DNA of 64,000 bases. It comes from an uncultured Algibacter sp. GTDB lineage: Bacteria; Bacteroidota; Bacteroidia; Flavobacteriales; Flavobacteriaceae. Below the pieces are notes generated by a model. It was not told where the DNA came from. It ran no database searches and saw only the letters and a list, made by a program, of their open reading frames with translations. The translations under genes and the position numbers were made by a program. Positions 34,878 through 44,260 of this stretch are shown one piece after another; the stretch's first letter is position 1; each line of letters opens with the position of its first letter. Location of the stretch: the NCBI GenBank assembly GCA_947499935.1, contig CANMQH010000014.1:40357-104356 (forward strand), written 5' to 3'.

Positions 34878-35774
34878 TTACAACTTTTCAGCTATTCTAA
34901 GTTTTGCGCTTCTCGCTCTGTTGTTCATTTTTATTTCTTCTGCTGAAGGCACAATCAAACCATTCACCTTTTTTAGCGGAACTTCAAAATTTCCAAATAC
35001 ATCGCGCTCTGGCTCACCTTCAAACATCCCATTTCTGATAAAACGCTTTACTAATCGATCTTCTAATGAATGATAGGATATAAAACTCAACCTACCACCT
35101 ACCTGTAAAAGCTCTGGTGTTTGTTGTAAAAATTCTTTTAAAACCTCAATTTCCTGATTTACTTCTATTCTAATAGCTTGATATATTTGAGCCAACACTT
35201 TATTTTCATGTCTTGGCGGTAAAAACTTTTTCAACACTTTTTTTAGTTGCTCACTTGTAACTATTGGCGTTTCTTTTCTGTACTCAATAATAAGTTTTGC
35301 CATTGCTGGCGCAGCACGCAACTCGCCATATTGCAAAAGCACATTCTTTAATCGTGTTTCGTCATATTCATTTACCACATGAAAGGCTGACAACTCGTTT
35401 TGTTGATTCATACGCATATCTAAATCTGCCTCAAAACGTGTAGAAAAACCACGTTCAGCCACATCGAATTGATGTGATGACACTCCAAAATCTGCAAGAA
35501 CGCCATTAACCCCTTTTACCCCATAAAATCTCAAAAAACGCCTTACGTATCTAAAATTCTCATGAATCAACACAAACCGCTCATCGTCTATGGTGTTTTT
35601 AAGAGCGTCTTGATCCTGATCAAAAGCAAATAACTTGCCTTTACCACTTAATCGTTTTAATATTTCTTTACTATGACCGCCACCTCCAAAAGTGACATCT
35701 ACATAAACACCATCTGGGTTTATATTTAAACCATCAACAGTTTCTTTTAAAAGTACTGGGTTATGATATTCCAT
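34878..35774 (-). CDS. rsmH: 16S rRNA m4C1402 methyltransferase RsmH
   Basis: A SAM-dependent enzyme that methylates N4 of C1402 in 16S rRNA. I chose the Met at 35774, giving MEYHNPVLLKETVDGL, the usual start of the family; an upstream in-frame Met at 35786 would add only four residues. The SAM loop is VDVTFGGGGHSKEIL (about 26-40), and SYHSLEDRLVKRF near 250 is conserved. About 298 residues. It overlaps the end of mraZ by 14 bases. Confidence 0.95.
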   Translation of the reverse strand: MEYHNPVLLKETVDGLNINPDGVYVDVTFGGGGHSKEILKRLSGKGKLFAFDQDQDALKNTIDDERFVLIHENFRYVRRFLRFYGVKGVNGVLADFGVSSHQFDVAERGFSTRFEADLDMRMNQQNELSAFHVVNEYDETRLKNVLLQYGELRAAPAMAKLIIEYRKETPIVTSEQLKKVLKKFLPPRHENKVLAQIYQAIRIEVNQEIEVLKEFLQQTPELLQVGGRLSFISYHSLEDRLVKRFIRNGMFEGEPERDVFGNFEVPLKKVNGLIVPSAEEIKMNNRARSAKLRIAEKL

Positions 35775-36276
35775 AATCATCGTCATCTTGCCCCATAACG
35801 TCTTCGGCTAAATCTGCAAAATCTACAGCCGCATCGTTAATAGCTTGTTCGTATAAATCTTTATCCCAAATCTCTAAGATATTGATGGCCGATGCCACCA
35901 CTATATTTTTAGAAATATCTGCAAAAACAGTTAATTCTTTTGGTATTAACAACCGCCCATTCACATCAACCTCAACCATTTTGGCTCCTGCCGTAAAACG
36001 CCTAATAAAATCGTTATTCTTCTTTTTAAACTTATTTAGCTTATTCATCTTCTGCATGAGCACCTGCCATTCGGCCATAGGATACAACTCTAAACATTTT
36101 TGAAACACAGAACGACGTAACACAAAACCATCTTGCAGAATTGAAGACAGTTGCTTTTTGATTGCAGCAGGCATCATTAATCTGCCTTTTACATCAACTT
36201 TACAATCGTATGTACCTGTAATTAAGTCCAAAGCGGGTTTAAAAAATATAGATGTTAGATTTTCAAAGATATTCAA
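35761..36276 (-). CDS. mraZ: MraZ, repressor of the dcw cluster
   Basis: First gene of the dcw cluster. It has two SpoVT/AbrB-like halves, with TGTYDCKVDVKGRLMMPAAI (about 21-40) and MVEVDVNGRLLIPKEL (about 101-116). MraZ binds repeats upstream of its own gene and controls dcw transcription. The 171-residue form uses the ATG at 36274-36276, only four bases from the operator. Family members usually begin close to the GTYECKVD motif, so a TTG at codon 16 (position 36231, 156 residues) is a realistic alternative. Confidence 0.92.
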   Translation of the reverse strand: MNIFENLTSIFFKPALDLITGTYDCKVDVKGRLMMPAAIKKQLSSILQDGFVLRRSVFQKCLELYPMAEWQVLMQKMNKLNKFKKKNNDFIRRFTAGAKMVEVDVNGRLLIPKELTVFADISKNIVVASAINILEIWDKDLYEQAINDAAVDFADLAEDVMGQDDDDYGIS

Positions 36277-36280
36277 AATT

Positions 36281-36306
36281 TACCACATCTTACCACTTTA
36301 TACCAC
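36281..36306 (-). promoter_or_regulatory. MraZ operator: three 10-bp-spaced GTGGTA repeats
   Basis: On the plus strand TACCAC occurs at 36281-36286, 36291-36296 and 36301-36306, an exact 10-bp period. On the coding strand of mraZ this is GTGGTA-N4 three times. Known MraZ boxes are direct TGG-type repeats with this helical spacing, bound by the MraZ ring. It should mediate autorepression of the whole dcw cluster. Confidence 0.85.
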
Positions 36307-36519
36307 TTTGTTAATAATTTTTTGATTAAAAGCTCATTTGAATTGCGAAAAATCACCAAAACCAAACTATACACCTATCTTACACGGTATTAGAGACTTC
36401 CACTTTCAATAAATTCATTTGTTAATATCTCATAATCATAATCTGAAAATTTTTAATTTTAATCAATCAATAATCAATCATGAAAAACATAATTATGATG
36501 GTAATATGAATGAAATACC

Positions 36520-36527
36520 TATATTTG
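36520..36527 (+). promoter_or_regulatory. -7 element upstream of the alpha/beta hydrolase gene
   Basis: TATATTTG matches TAnnTTTG exactly, 25 bases before the start codon. The rest of the interval 36307-36519 is AT-rich with no gene seen; the dcw promoter must lie in it. Confidence 0.5.
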
Positions 36528-36552
36528 TTTTTAATGATTCACTAACTGATTA

Positions 36553-37317
36553 ATGACGCATCATTTAAAAAAAGAAAAAGATTACAGCTATGTAGAAATA
36601 GGCGAAGGCACTCCCATTGTTGTGCTTCACGGTCTTATGGGCGGCTTAAGTAATTTTGATGGAGTTGCTAGTTTTTTTAGTACAAAAGGCTATAAAATTA
36701 TTATTCCAGTACTTCCTTTGTACACCATGTCTTTGTTAAAAACTAATGTGAAAAGTTTCGCAAAATATCTGCATGACTTTATTGAGTTTAAAGGCTATGA
36801 AGAAGTTATTTTACTAGGAAACTCTTTAGGTGGGCACATTGGCTTATACCATACAAAACTTTATCCTGAAAAAGTTAAAGCTCTTATTATTACAGGAAGC
36901 TCTGGCCTATACGAAAGCGCCATGGGAGGTGGATATACAAAACGTAGTGATTACGAAGTAATTAAAAAGAAGGCACAAGATGTTTTTTACGACCCTGCTG
37001 TCGCCACTAAAGAGATTGTAGACGAGGTATATGAAACGGTAAACAATCGTAACAAACTTATAAAAACACTTGCCATAGCAAAAAGTGCTATTAGACACAA
37101 TATGGGTAAAGATTTACCAAAAATGACAACTCCTACTTGCATTATATGGGGGAAGAATGACCATGTAACACCTCCAGAAGTTGCCGAAGAGTTCAATGAA
37201 CTTTTACCAGATTCTGAATTATTTTGGATTGATAAATGTGGGCATGCAGCTATGATGGAACATCCTGATGAATTTAATGAAGTCATGGATGGCTGGATAC
37301 AAAAAAGAGGGTTTTAA
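36553..37317 (+). CDS. Alpha/beta hydrolase
   Basis: A 254-residue hydrolase with the oxyanion segment VVLHGLMGGLSNFDG (about 23-37), nucleophile Ser in LLGNSLGGHIGL (about 92-103), and a late Asp in WGKNDHVTPP and His in DKCGHAAMMEHP (about 228-239). No signal peptide, so cytoplasmic. The substrate is unknown. It precedes engB by 54 bases and is often found there in relatives. Confidence 0.88.
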   Translation: MTHHLKKEKDYSYVEIGEGTPIVVLHGLMGGLSNFDGVASFFSTKGYKIIIPVLPLYTMSLLKTNVKSFAKYLHDFIEFKGYEEVILLGNSLGGHIGLYHTKLYPEKVKALIITGSSGLYESAMGGGYTKRSDYEVIKKKAQDVFYDPAVATKEIVDEVYETVNNRNKLIKTLAIAKSAIRHNMGKDLPKMTTPTCIIWGKNDHVTPPEVAEEFNELLPDSELFWIDKCGHAAMMEHPDEFNEVMDGWIQKRGF

Positions 37318-37371
37318 ATTAAAGAACATAATCTTATTACTAGACTCCTTATTTCTTAGGAAAAACAACAT

Positions 37372-37983
37372 ATGAAAATTATATCTGCCGAATTTGTAAT
37401 AAGTAATTCTGATGTAGCAAAATGCCCAAAAAGCATGCTACCCGAATATGCATTTATTGGCAGAAGTAACGTTGGCAAATCTTCTTTAATAAATATGCTA
37501 ACTAGCCGAAAGAGTTTGGCTAAAACATCTGGAAGACCCGGAAAAACACAGCTTATAAATCATTTTTTAATCAACAAAAATTGGCATTTAGTAGATTTAC
37601 CAGGTTATGGTTACGCTCGTGTATCTAAAAGCTCTAAAAAAGTATTTCAGAAATTTATTACACAATACTTTGGACTTCGTGAGCAATTAGTAACTGCATT
37701 TGTTCTGGTAGATATAAGACACAATCCCCAACCTATAGATTTAGAATTTATGCAATGGCTTGGCGAGAATGGCGTACCTTTTTCAATTATTTTCACCAAA
37801 GCAGACAAACTTAAACCCAAAGCCATAAATAATCATGTTGATACATACAAAACTATTCTTTTAGAAACTTGGGAAGATATGCCCAATTATTTTATTACAT
37901 CGTCCTCTAAAGACATTGGAAAAGATGATGTTTTAGGATATATTGACCAACTTAACAACAATATGGAATTGAGTTCTCATTAA
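37372..37983 (+). CDS. engB: Ribosome biogenesis GTP-binding protein EngB (YihA/YsxC)
   Basis: A 203-residue small GTPase needed for 50S ribosome assembly. G motifs: GRSNVGKSSLINML at about 28-41 (G1), a Thr in TSGRPGKTQ (G2), VDLPGYGYARV (G3, about 75-85), and FTKADKLKP (G4, about 141-149). Cytosolic. The length is typical. Convergent with the next gene, without a clear terminator between. Confidence 0.96.
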   Translation: MKIISAEFVISNSDVAKCPKSMLPEYAFIGRSNVGKSSLINMLTSRKSLAKTSGRPGKTQLINHFLINKNWHLVDLPGYGYARVSKSSKKVFQKFITQYFGLREQLVTAFVLVDIRHNPQPIDLEFMQWLGENGVPFSIIFTKADKLKPKAINNHVDTYKTILLETWEDMPNYFITSSSKDIGKDDVLGYIDQLNNNMELSSH

Positions 37984-38021
37984 TTCAAAGAACTCTGGAT
38001 ACCTTTATAAACACTAATTAA

Positions 38022-39119
38022 CTAATTCTTAACATCTAGAGCATCTCGTAAAGCATTCCCTATTAACATAAAGGCCATAACAAGACTCATAATACACAGC
38101 CCGGGTATAACCGCTAAATAAGGCTTACCTAGAATAATATAATTATAATGATCTTTAATCATAGCCCCCCAACTTGCCATAGGCGGCTGAGCTCCAATAC
38201 CTAAAAAACTCAACCCGCTTTCTATTAATATAGCGCCAGCAAAATTAGCAGCAGAAATTACAATAACTGGTGCCATTATATTTGGCAAAATATGCTTGGT
38301 TATTATTCTGTAATCATTAAAACCTAATGCTCTAGCTGCTGTAACATATTGCATCTCTTTAACACTTATAATTTGCCCTCTAACTACTCTAGCAACTTCT
38401 ACCCACATGGTTAGTCCAACTGCAATAAAAACTTGCCAAAAGCCTTTTCCTAACACCAAGGTAATAGCTATAACAAGTAATAGTGTAGGTATAGACCATG
38501 TTACATTAATAATCCACATAATTAACGCATCTATTTTACCGCCAAAGTACCCCGCGATACTTCCCATAAAAACACCAATTATTAATGAAATAAAAACAGC
38601 AACAAAACCAATGAAAAAAGAAATTCTGGCTCCAACAAGCACCCTGCTTAAAAGATCTCTACCATATTTATCTGTTCCTAAAACAAACACTCTTTCTTCT
38701 ATAAAATTTTTAATGGATGCCTTAGGAAATTCACTTAAACTTATGCTTTTTTCAGTACCCTCAAGACCATCAGCAGCATATTCTTTATACATTATAATAT
38801 CATCATCGATACTATATTCAGAAATCGGTATTTCTGTACCAGAATTTTTATTACCAAAAAAAATGCTTTCAAAAACAGTTTGATTATATTCAACCTGATT
38901 TGGTATACTAAACATAACAACTTTAAACCCTGGTTTTTTAGAATGTATAGATAAATGCATTTGATTAGCATACTGAGAATTGTCTGGAGCCAACACATAT
39001 GCAAAGACCGAAACCAAACCTACTAATACAATAAAATAGAAACTAAAAACGCCCCAGAAGTTTTTTTTAAACTTTTGGAGCGCCAATTGTTTTAGTGAGT
39101 TTGATTTATGACTCATCAA
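38022..39119 (-). CDS. OppC/DppC-type ABC transporter permease
   Basis: A 365-residue inner-membrane protein. The N-terminal OppC-like region has one helix (about 25-45), then a large extracytoplasmic segment (about 45-160) before the permease domain with five more helices (about 165-360). The coupling EAA region reads AARALGFNDYRIITKHILPN. The family imports oligopeptides or nickel with two ATPases, a second permease and a binding protein. None of these is encoded nearby. The big periplasmic insert is longer than in Escherichia coli DppC. It lies 13 bases after the Tsp protease gene and is probably cotranscribed. Confidence 0.88.
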   Translation of the reverse strand: MMSHKSNSLKQLALQKFKKNFWGVFSFYFIVLVGLVSVFAYVLAPDNSQYANQMHLSIHSKKPGFKVVMFSIPNQVEYNQTVFESIFFGNKNSGTEIPISEYSIDDDIIMYKEYAADGLEGTEKSISLSEFPKASIKNFIEERVFVLGTDKYGRDLLSRVLVGARISFFIGFVAVFISLIIGVFMGSIAGYFGGKIDALIMWIINVTWSIPTLLLVIAITLVLGKGFWQVFIAVGLTMWVEVARVVRGQIISVKEMQYVTAARALGFNDYRIITKHILPNIMAPVIVISAANFAGAILIESGLSFLGIGAQPPMASWGAMIKDHYNYIILGKPYLAVIPGLCIMSLVMAFMLIGNALRDALDVKN

Positions 39120-39132
39120 TTAATTATACTTA

Positions 39133-41289
39133 TTATTTTTTGACGCTAGACGCCATTTTTTTATAATTATATGATGATGATTGTATATCGTCCAAAACAT
39201 TAAGCGCCTCTTCAACATACACATCTTTACTTAAACTTTCATGCCAACGCTTACGCTTTTCTTTTAAATCTGTAGTATCTTTATTAAAGAGTTTTTTCTC
39301 GTAACTCGTAGAGTTAAAAACTAAGTTTGTATTGTAGTCTTTAACTTTATCAAATCGTTTAGACTCTTTTAAATTTGAAGCCATTTGGGCTCTATATTTT
39401 TCGTAATTCAAAGAATAAATTTTCTCGTCAATTTTACCTTTTTCCCATTTAGCATAACCTTCAATAAGTTTAAGTTGTTTGTTTTTACTCAAACGTTGTT
39501 TACTTTTTTTAACAGTAGTTTCATAATCAAAATAATTTCTCAAAGGCTGATATTCTGCTGCAGAAATTTCATCCCAAGGTAATGGATTATCCTTATCCTT
39601 TTCACCTAAGTCCATATAACTGAAACGACCAGGTAATGTAACATCACTTTTAACACCTTCCAATTGCACCGAACCTCCATTTATTCTGTAATACTTTTGG
39701 GTTGTTAGAGCTAAAGCACCTAAATCTCCACTAGTATTTCCCCTTAGCATTTTATTGAGGTTAATTACATTTTGCACAGTACCTTTACCATAAGTTTGCT
39801 TACTACCAATAATAACAGCACGTTTATAGTCTTGCATAGCCGCTGCCATAATCTCTGATGCAGATGCCGATATTTCATTAACCAAAACAACTAATGGTCC
39901 ATCCCAAGAAATAGAGCTATCTCTATCCTTAAGCACCTCTTTAGCTTCGCCAGTTGAACGTACTTGCACAATAGGACCATCTTTTATAAATAAACCCGCC
40001 ATATCTACTACCGCTGGCAATGACCCGCCACCATTATTTCGCAAATCTAAGACCAAGCCTTGCATTCCGTCTGCTTTTAAACGCTCAATTTCTTTTTTAA
40101 CATCTTTAGCAGCATTAACATTCTTGTAGTCTTTAAAATCTACATAAAAAGCTGGTAGATTAATAACACCAAATTTCTTATTATCTTTTATGACCGTAGA
40201 TGATTTGGCATAGGTTTCAACCAAATCTACCACATCTCTAACAATAATAATATCCTTAATAGTTCCATCTACTTTTTTAACAGTTAATGTTACTTTTGTT
40301 CCTTTTGGCCCTTTAATATATCTTATAGCATCACTAATACGCATGCCTACTATATTTACTGGAACGCTTTCGTTTTCTTGCTTTACTTTAAGAATCACAT
40401 CTTCAACCTCAAGCTCTCTACTTCGCCATGCTGGACCTCCAGAGATAAGTTCTGTAACTTTAATGTAATCCATTCGTTTTTGCAATCTAGCTCCAATGCC
40501 TTCTAATTTCCCAGACATACGCTGATCAAAATCTTCTTTACTTCTAGGCGCCAAATAATATGTATGAGGATCAAATTCTTCTACTATTGTATTTATGTAC
40601 AGTGCAAACCAATCTTCACGTTCTTGATCATCTATATAATCTTCAAAATACGTATCGAGGGTACTTAGTGTAACATCTCTGGCTTCTTTTTCAATTTGCT
40701 CATTGGTTTTCATGACATATGAAGGATCTTTTTCTTTAGCGAGTTCTTCATCTTTTAGTATATTATCATAATTAGAAATCGTAGAAAATTTGAGTTGTTC
40801 TCTCCAACGTTCTTTCATCTCTCGTCTATATCTAACAAATTTTGTGTCACTATTATCCGAATTAAAATCTTCATCTATAGCATAATCAAAAGGCTCTGAC
40901 AACACTTCTTTATAAATTTCTTTAGCCTCTTCAATGCGTTTTAACATACGTTCGTTTACAACATTAAAAAACGTAATATCTGCAATTTTAATTTGATCAT
41001 CTATCTTTGTTCTATAGGCTTCAAAATCTTTATAATCAGACTCGAAGAAATAGCGTTTGGCAGGATCAATTATTTCAATATAATCTTTAAAAAACTCTTC
41101 AGAAAAATTATCATCTAAAGAAAGGGGGTCAAAATGTCCCTGATCTAAAACAAATGTTATAATTTGTATTAATAACTTATCTCGATCTGGATTGCTAAAT
41201 TTTTTCGTAGTAAAACTGCAAGATGCAAACGCTAATAGTAACAAAAGCGACAATACTTTATAATTCCTTCTCATCATATTTTTCATCAA
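39133..41289 (-). CDS. C-terminal processing peptidase (Tsp/Prc), S41A
   Basis: A 718-residue periplasmic serine protease with a lipobox near FASCSF, so possibly lipid-anchored. N-terminal tail-specific protease domain (about 40-230), PDZ domain (about 240-350, LEGIGARLQKRMDYIKVTEL), S41 domain (about 370-560) with nucleophile Ser in NEISASASEIMAAAM and Lys in KQTYGKGTVQ, then a C-terminal DUF3340-type domain. It degrades or trims proteins recognised by their C-termini. The length is close to that of Escherichia coli Prc (682). Confidence 0.95.
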   Translation of the reverse strand: MMKNMMRRNYKVLSLLLLLAFASCSFTTKKFSNPDRDKLLIQIITFVLDQGHFDPLSLDDNFSEEFFKDYIEIIDPAKRYFFESDYKDFEAYRTKIDDQIKIADITFFNVVNERMLKRIEEAKEIYKEVLSEPFDYAIDEDFNSDNSDTKFVRYRREMKERWREQLKFSTISNYDNILKDEELAKEKDPSYVMKTNEQIEKEARDVTLSTLDTYFEDYIDDQEREDWFALYINTIVEEFDPHTYYLAPRSKEDFDQRMSGKLEGIGARLQKRMDYIKVTELISGGPAWRSRELEVEDVILKVKQENESVPVNIVGMRISDAIRYIKGPKGTKVTLTVKKVDGTIKDIIIVRDVVDLVETYAKSSTVIKDNKKFGVINLPAFYVDFKDYKNVNAAKDVKKEIERLKADGMQGLVLDLRNNGGGSLPAVVDMAGLFIKDGPIVQVRSTGEAKEVLKDRDSSISWDGPLVVLVNEISASASEIMAAAMQDYKRAVIIGSKQTYGKGTVQNVINLNKMLRGNTSGDLGALALTTQKYYRINGGSVQLEGVKSDVTLPGRFSYMDLGEKDKDNPLPWDEISAAEYQPLRNYFDYETTVKKSKQRLSKNKQLKLIEGYAKWEKGKIDEKIYSLNYEKYRAQMASNLKESKRFDKVKDYNTNLVFNSTSYEKKLFNKDTTDLKEKRKRWHESLSKDVYVEEALNVLDDIQSSSYNYKKMASSVKK

Positions 41290-41448
41290 TTATTTTTTTC
41301 GGGTCGTGAAACAAAGCATATTTTTTACTAAAATAAAGAAAAAACCATGCCAATTAAGCTAATCCACACTAATTTTTTGTTAAACAGAAGAAATTATGCA
41401 TTAACTCTCCAAATTATGTATTTTAGCGATGTTATTGAAAAACTATAA

Positions 41449-42225
41449 ATGACAAAAAAGCCTCTTATACTTGTAACTAACGACGATGGCATTAATGCTC
41501 CGGGAATCAGAGCTTTAGTATCTATAATGAATAACATTGGAGATGTTGTTGTGGTTGCACCAGATAGCCCACAAAGTGGTATGGGTCATGCTATTACATT
41601 AAATACCACACTTTATGCCGAGGAGGTCTCGACAAATAAAGGCTTACAAAAGGAATATAGTTGCTCGGGGACGCCTGCAGATTGCGTTAAACTTGCCATA
41701 AGAGAAATTTTAGACAGAACACCAGACCTTTGTGTTTCAGGCATTAACCATGGCTCTAATTCGTCTATAAATGTTATTTATTCGGGAACTATGAGTGCTG
41801 CTATTGAAGCTGGCATTGAGGGAATTCCTGCCATTGGTTTCTCTTTATTAGATTATTCTTGGAATGCTAATTTTGAATCTTCTAAGGCCTTTATACAAAA
41901 AATAACAGAAAATGTTTTAAAAAATGGGCTGCCAAATGGAACGGTTTTAAATGTTAACATCCCTAATATTTCTGAATATGACATAAAAGGTATTAAAATA
42001 TGTAGGCAAGCCAAAGCAAATTGGGTAGAAGAATTTGACAAACGTAAAACGCCTCAAGGCAAAGATTATTATTGGCTTACTGGAAAGTTTGTTAACCTTG
42101 ACCATGGAGAAGACACCGACGAATGGGCTCTTAAAAACAATTATATATCTGTAGTACCAACACAATTTGATTTAACAGCATACCACTTTATAAAAGATTT
42201 AAACACTTGGAATTTAAATGATTAA
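41449..42225 (+). CDS. surE: 5'/3'-nucleotidase SurE
   Basis: A 258-residue metal-dependent phosphatase of nucleoside monophosphates. Conserved: ILVTNDDGINAPGIRAL (about 7-23, metal-binding Asp pair), SPQSGMGHAIT (about 40-50) and VSGINHGSNSSINVIYSGTM (about 95-114). Cytosolic. The stop overlaps the next gene by 8 bases. Confidence 0.96.
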   Translation: MTKKPLILVTNDDGINAPGIRALVSIMNNIGDVVVVAPDSPQSGMGHAITLNTTLYAEEVSTNKGLQKEYSCSGTPADCVKLAIREILDRTPDLCVSGINHGSNSSINVIYSGTMSAAIEAGIEGIPAIGFSLLDYSWNANFESSKAFIQKITENVLKNGLPNGTVLNVNIPNISEYDIKGIKICRQAKANWVEEFDKRKTPQGKDYYWLTGKFVNLDHGEDTDEWALKNNYISVVPTQFDLTAYHFIKDLNTWNLND

Positions 42226-42502
42226 AAAAGATATTTTTATAGGTATTTTAGTAGGTTTAATAGCCAATGCTATTGGATTGTTTTTTGCTGCTAATATACT
42301 GGGACAGGGTGATGATTTTATGGTTGTTATTAAAGCCGCCGCCGCCGAAGGTTTTCTTGGTAAACTAATTAGCCTAGGCGCTATTTTAAATTTAATTGCC
42401 TTTTTTGTTTTCATTAAAAAGAAACAAGATTATAGAGCAAGGGGTGTTTTGTTAATTACAGTATTTATTGCTGTTTTTACTTTTGTATTCAAACTTTTTT
42501 AA
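42218..42502 (+). CDS. Small membrane protein, three predicted helices
   Basis: A 94-residue hydrophobic protein with three predicted membrane segments (about 5-25, 48-66, 76-93) and short basic loops (KKKQDYRARG). The start overlaps the surE stop by 8 bases (ATGATTAA), indicating translational coupling. A family resembling it accompanies surE in Flavobacteriaceae, by recollection. No function recognised. Confidence 0.7.
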   Translation: MIKKDIFIGILVGLIANAIGLFFAANILGQGDDFMVVIKAAAAEGFLGKLISLGAILNLIAFFVFIKKKQDYRARGVLLITVFIAVFTFVFKLF

Positions 42503-42560
42503 CACAATTTGTTCTGAGTATTGTATTTAAAATTTTGCTTTACTAAAACCCATTACAAAA

Positions 42561-43673
42561 ATGAAATATTATATTCTTGCTGGAGAAGCTTCGGGCGATT
42601 TACATGGCGCCAACCTAATGAAAGCACTAATCAAAGAAGATAAAAATGCTAATATAAGGTTTTGGGGCGGTGACCTTATGCAAGCTGTTGGAGGCACTTT
42701 GGTAGAACATTATAAAGCACGTGCCTTTATGGGATTTACCGAAGTTTTAATGAATCTCTCTAAAATCTTTAAACTTATAAGTTTATGTAAAAAGGATATT
42801 AAAAATTTTAGTCCAGATGTTGTGATTTTTATTGATAACTCTGGGTTTAACTTACGTATAGCTAAATGGGCAAAACAAGAGGGCTTTAAAACAAACTATT
42901 ATATTTCGCCACAGGTTTGGGCATCTAGAGCACGAAGGGTAAACGCCATTAAACGTGATATTGATGCTATGTATGTTATCTTACCGTTTGTAAAACCTTT
43001 TTACAAAAAACACAGTTATGACGTTACCTTTGTTGGACATCCTTTAATTGATGCCATAGCTAATAGAGCGCAGGTTGATGAACGTGTATTTAAAGCCACT
43101 TATAAACTAGAGGAGAAACCAATAATAGCATTGTTACCAGGAAGCAGGAAACAGGAAATTACCAAAATGCTTTCTGTAATGCTCAGTTTAATAGATAATT
43201 ATCCTAAGTACCAATTTGTAATTGCAGGCGCTCCAAGTCAAGATTTTAGTTTTTATGAGCCTTTTATAAAATCGCATAACGTAAAATTTATTCCTAATAA
43301 AACCTACGATTTATTAAGCATATCTCATGCCGCGTTAGTAACCTCTGGAACAGCTACACTAGAAACTGCGCTTTTTAAAGTCCCCCAAGTAGTTTGTTAT
43401 AAAGGCAATGCCCTATCCTATTATATTGCTAAACGCATCATTACATTAAAATTTATATCGTTAGTTAATTTAATTATGGATAGAGAGGTTGTAACAGAAC
43501 TTATTCAGAATGATTTTAATAAAGCTAGACTAACTAAAGAATTAGATGCCATTTTAAATCCAGAAATTCGAAAAAAAATATTTGTAGATTATTATGAATT
43601 GGAGTCCGCTTTAGGCGGAACAGGTGCTAGTGCAAAAACAGCAAAACTAATTTACAAATCTATTCAAGCTTAA
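42561..43673 (+). CDS. lpxB: Lipid-A-disaccharide synthase
   Basis: A 370-residue GT19 enzyme that joins UDP-2,3-diacylglucosamine and lipid X in lipid A synthesis at the inner membrane. Motifs: AGEASGDLHGANLM (about 7-20), YISPQVWASRARRVN (about 114-128), LLPGSRKQEITKM (about 191-203) and TSGTATLETALFKVPQVV (about 257-274). Follows surE and the small membrane protein in the same direction. Confidence 0.96.
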   Translation: MKYYILAGEASGDLHGANLMKALIKEDKNANIRFWGGDLMQAVGGTLVEHYKARAFMGFTEVLMNLSKIFKLISLCKKDIKNFSPDVVIFIDNSGFNLRIAKWAKQEGFKTNYYISPQVWASRARRVNAIKRDIDAMYVILPFVKPFYKKHSYDVTFVGHPLIDAIANRAQVDERVFKATYKLEEKPIIALLPGSRKQEITKMLSVMLSLIDNYPKYQFVIAGAPSQDFSFYEPFIKSHNVKFIPNKTYDLLSISHAALVTSGTATLETALFKVPQVVCYKGNALSYYIAKRIITLKFISLVNLIMDREVVTELIQNDFNKARLTKELDAILNPEIRKKIFVDYYELESALGGTGASAKTAKLIYKSIQA

Positions 43674-43679
43674 TTTTAA

Positions 43680-44237
43680 ATGAAAAAAATACTTTTCTTA
43701 CTTGTTATCTTTCTTAGTTTTAGTCATTGTAAATCCTCTAAAGGCAAAAGGGCAAGTTCTTCTAAAATTATTACTAAAAAAAGTGAATACAATTCTGCTT
43801 CAGCTAAAAAATCTAAAGACAAAAAGCTTTCTAATAAACGAACGCGTTCATCGTCTAAAACTGACCAAATTATTGACTATGCAAAACAATTTAATGGTGT
43901 CCGATATAAATGGGGAGGCACCACAAAATCTGGCATGGATTGTTCTGGATTGGTATATCAGTCATTTAAAGCACATGATATTATTTTACCCAGGATTTCT
44001 AGGGATATGGCTAAAAAAGGGCAATCTGTAGCATTAAAAAATGTTAAAACAGGCGACCTACTCTTTTTTGTAACTAAACATAAAGGAAACTCTATTAACC
44101 ATGTAGGCTTAATTGTTGCTATTAAAAATAATGATATAAAATTTATACACGCCACAACAAGCAAAGGCGTTATAACCTCAGGACTTAACGAAACGTATTG
44201 GTTAAAAGCATTTAAACACGCTAGACGCATTTTGTAA
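43680..44237 (+). CDS. NlpC/P60 (C40) lipoprotein endopeptidase
   Basis: A 185-residue lipoprotein (lipobox FSHC, Cys17) with a Ser/Lys-rich linker (about 20-62), then an NlpC/P60 domain: catalytic Cys in SGMDCSGLVYQSF (about 86-98), His in NHVGLIVAI and a further His in FIHATTSKG. The family cleaves gamma-D-Glu-diaminopimelate bonds of peptidoglycan. It sits between lpxB and comEC, six bases after lpxB. Confidence 0.92.
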   Translation: MKKILFLLVIFLSFSHCKSSKGKRASSSKIITKKSEYNSASAKKSKDKKLSNKRTRSSSKTDQIIDYAKQFNGVRYKWGGTTKSGMDCSGLVYQSFKAHDIILPRISRDMAKKGQSVALKNVKTGDLLFFVTKHKGNSINHVGLIVAIKNNDIKFIHATTSKGVITSGLNETYWLKAFKHARRIL

Positions 44238-44260
44238 GATATTTTATATCTTACAAGCGC

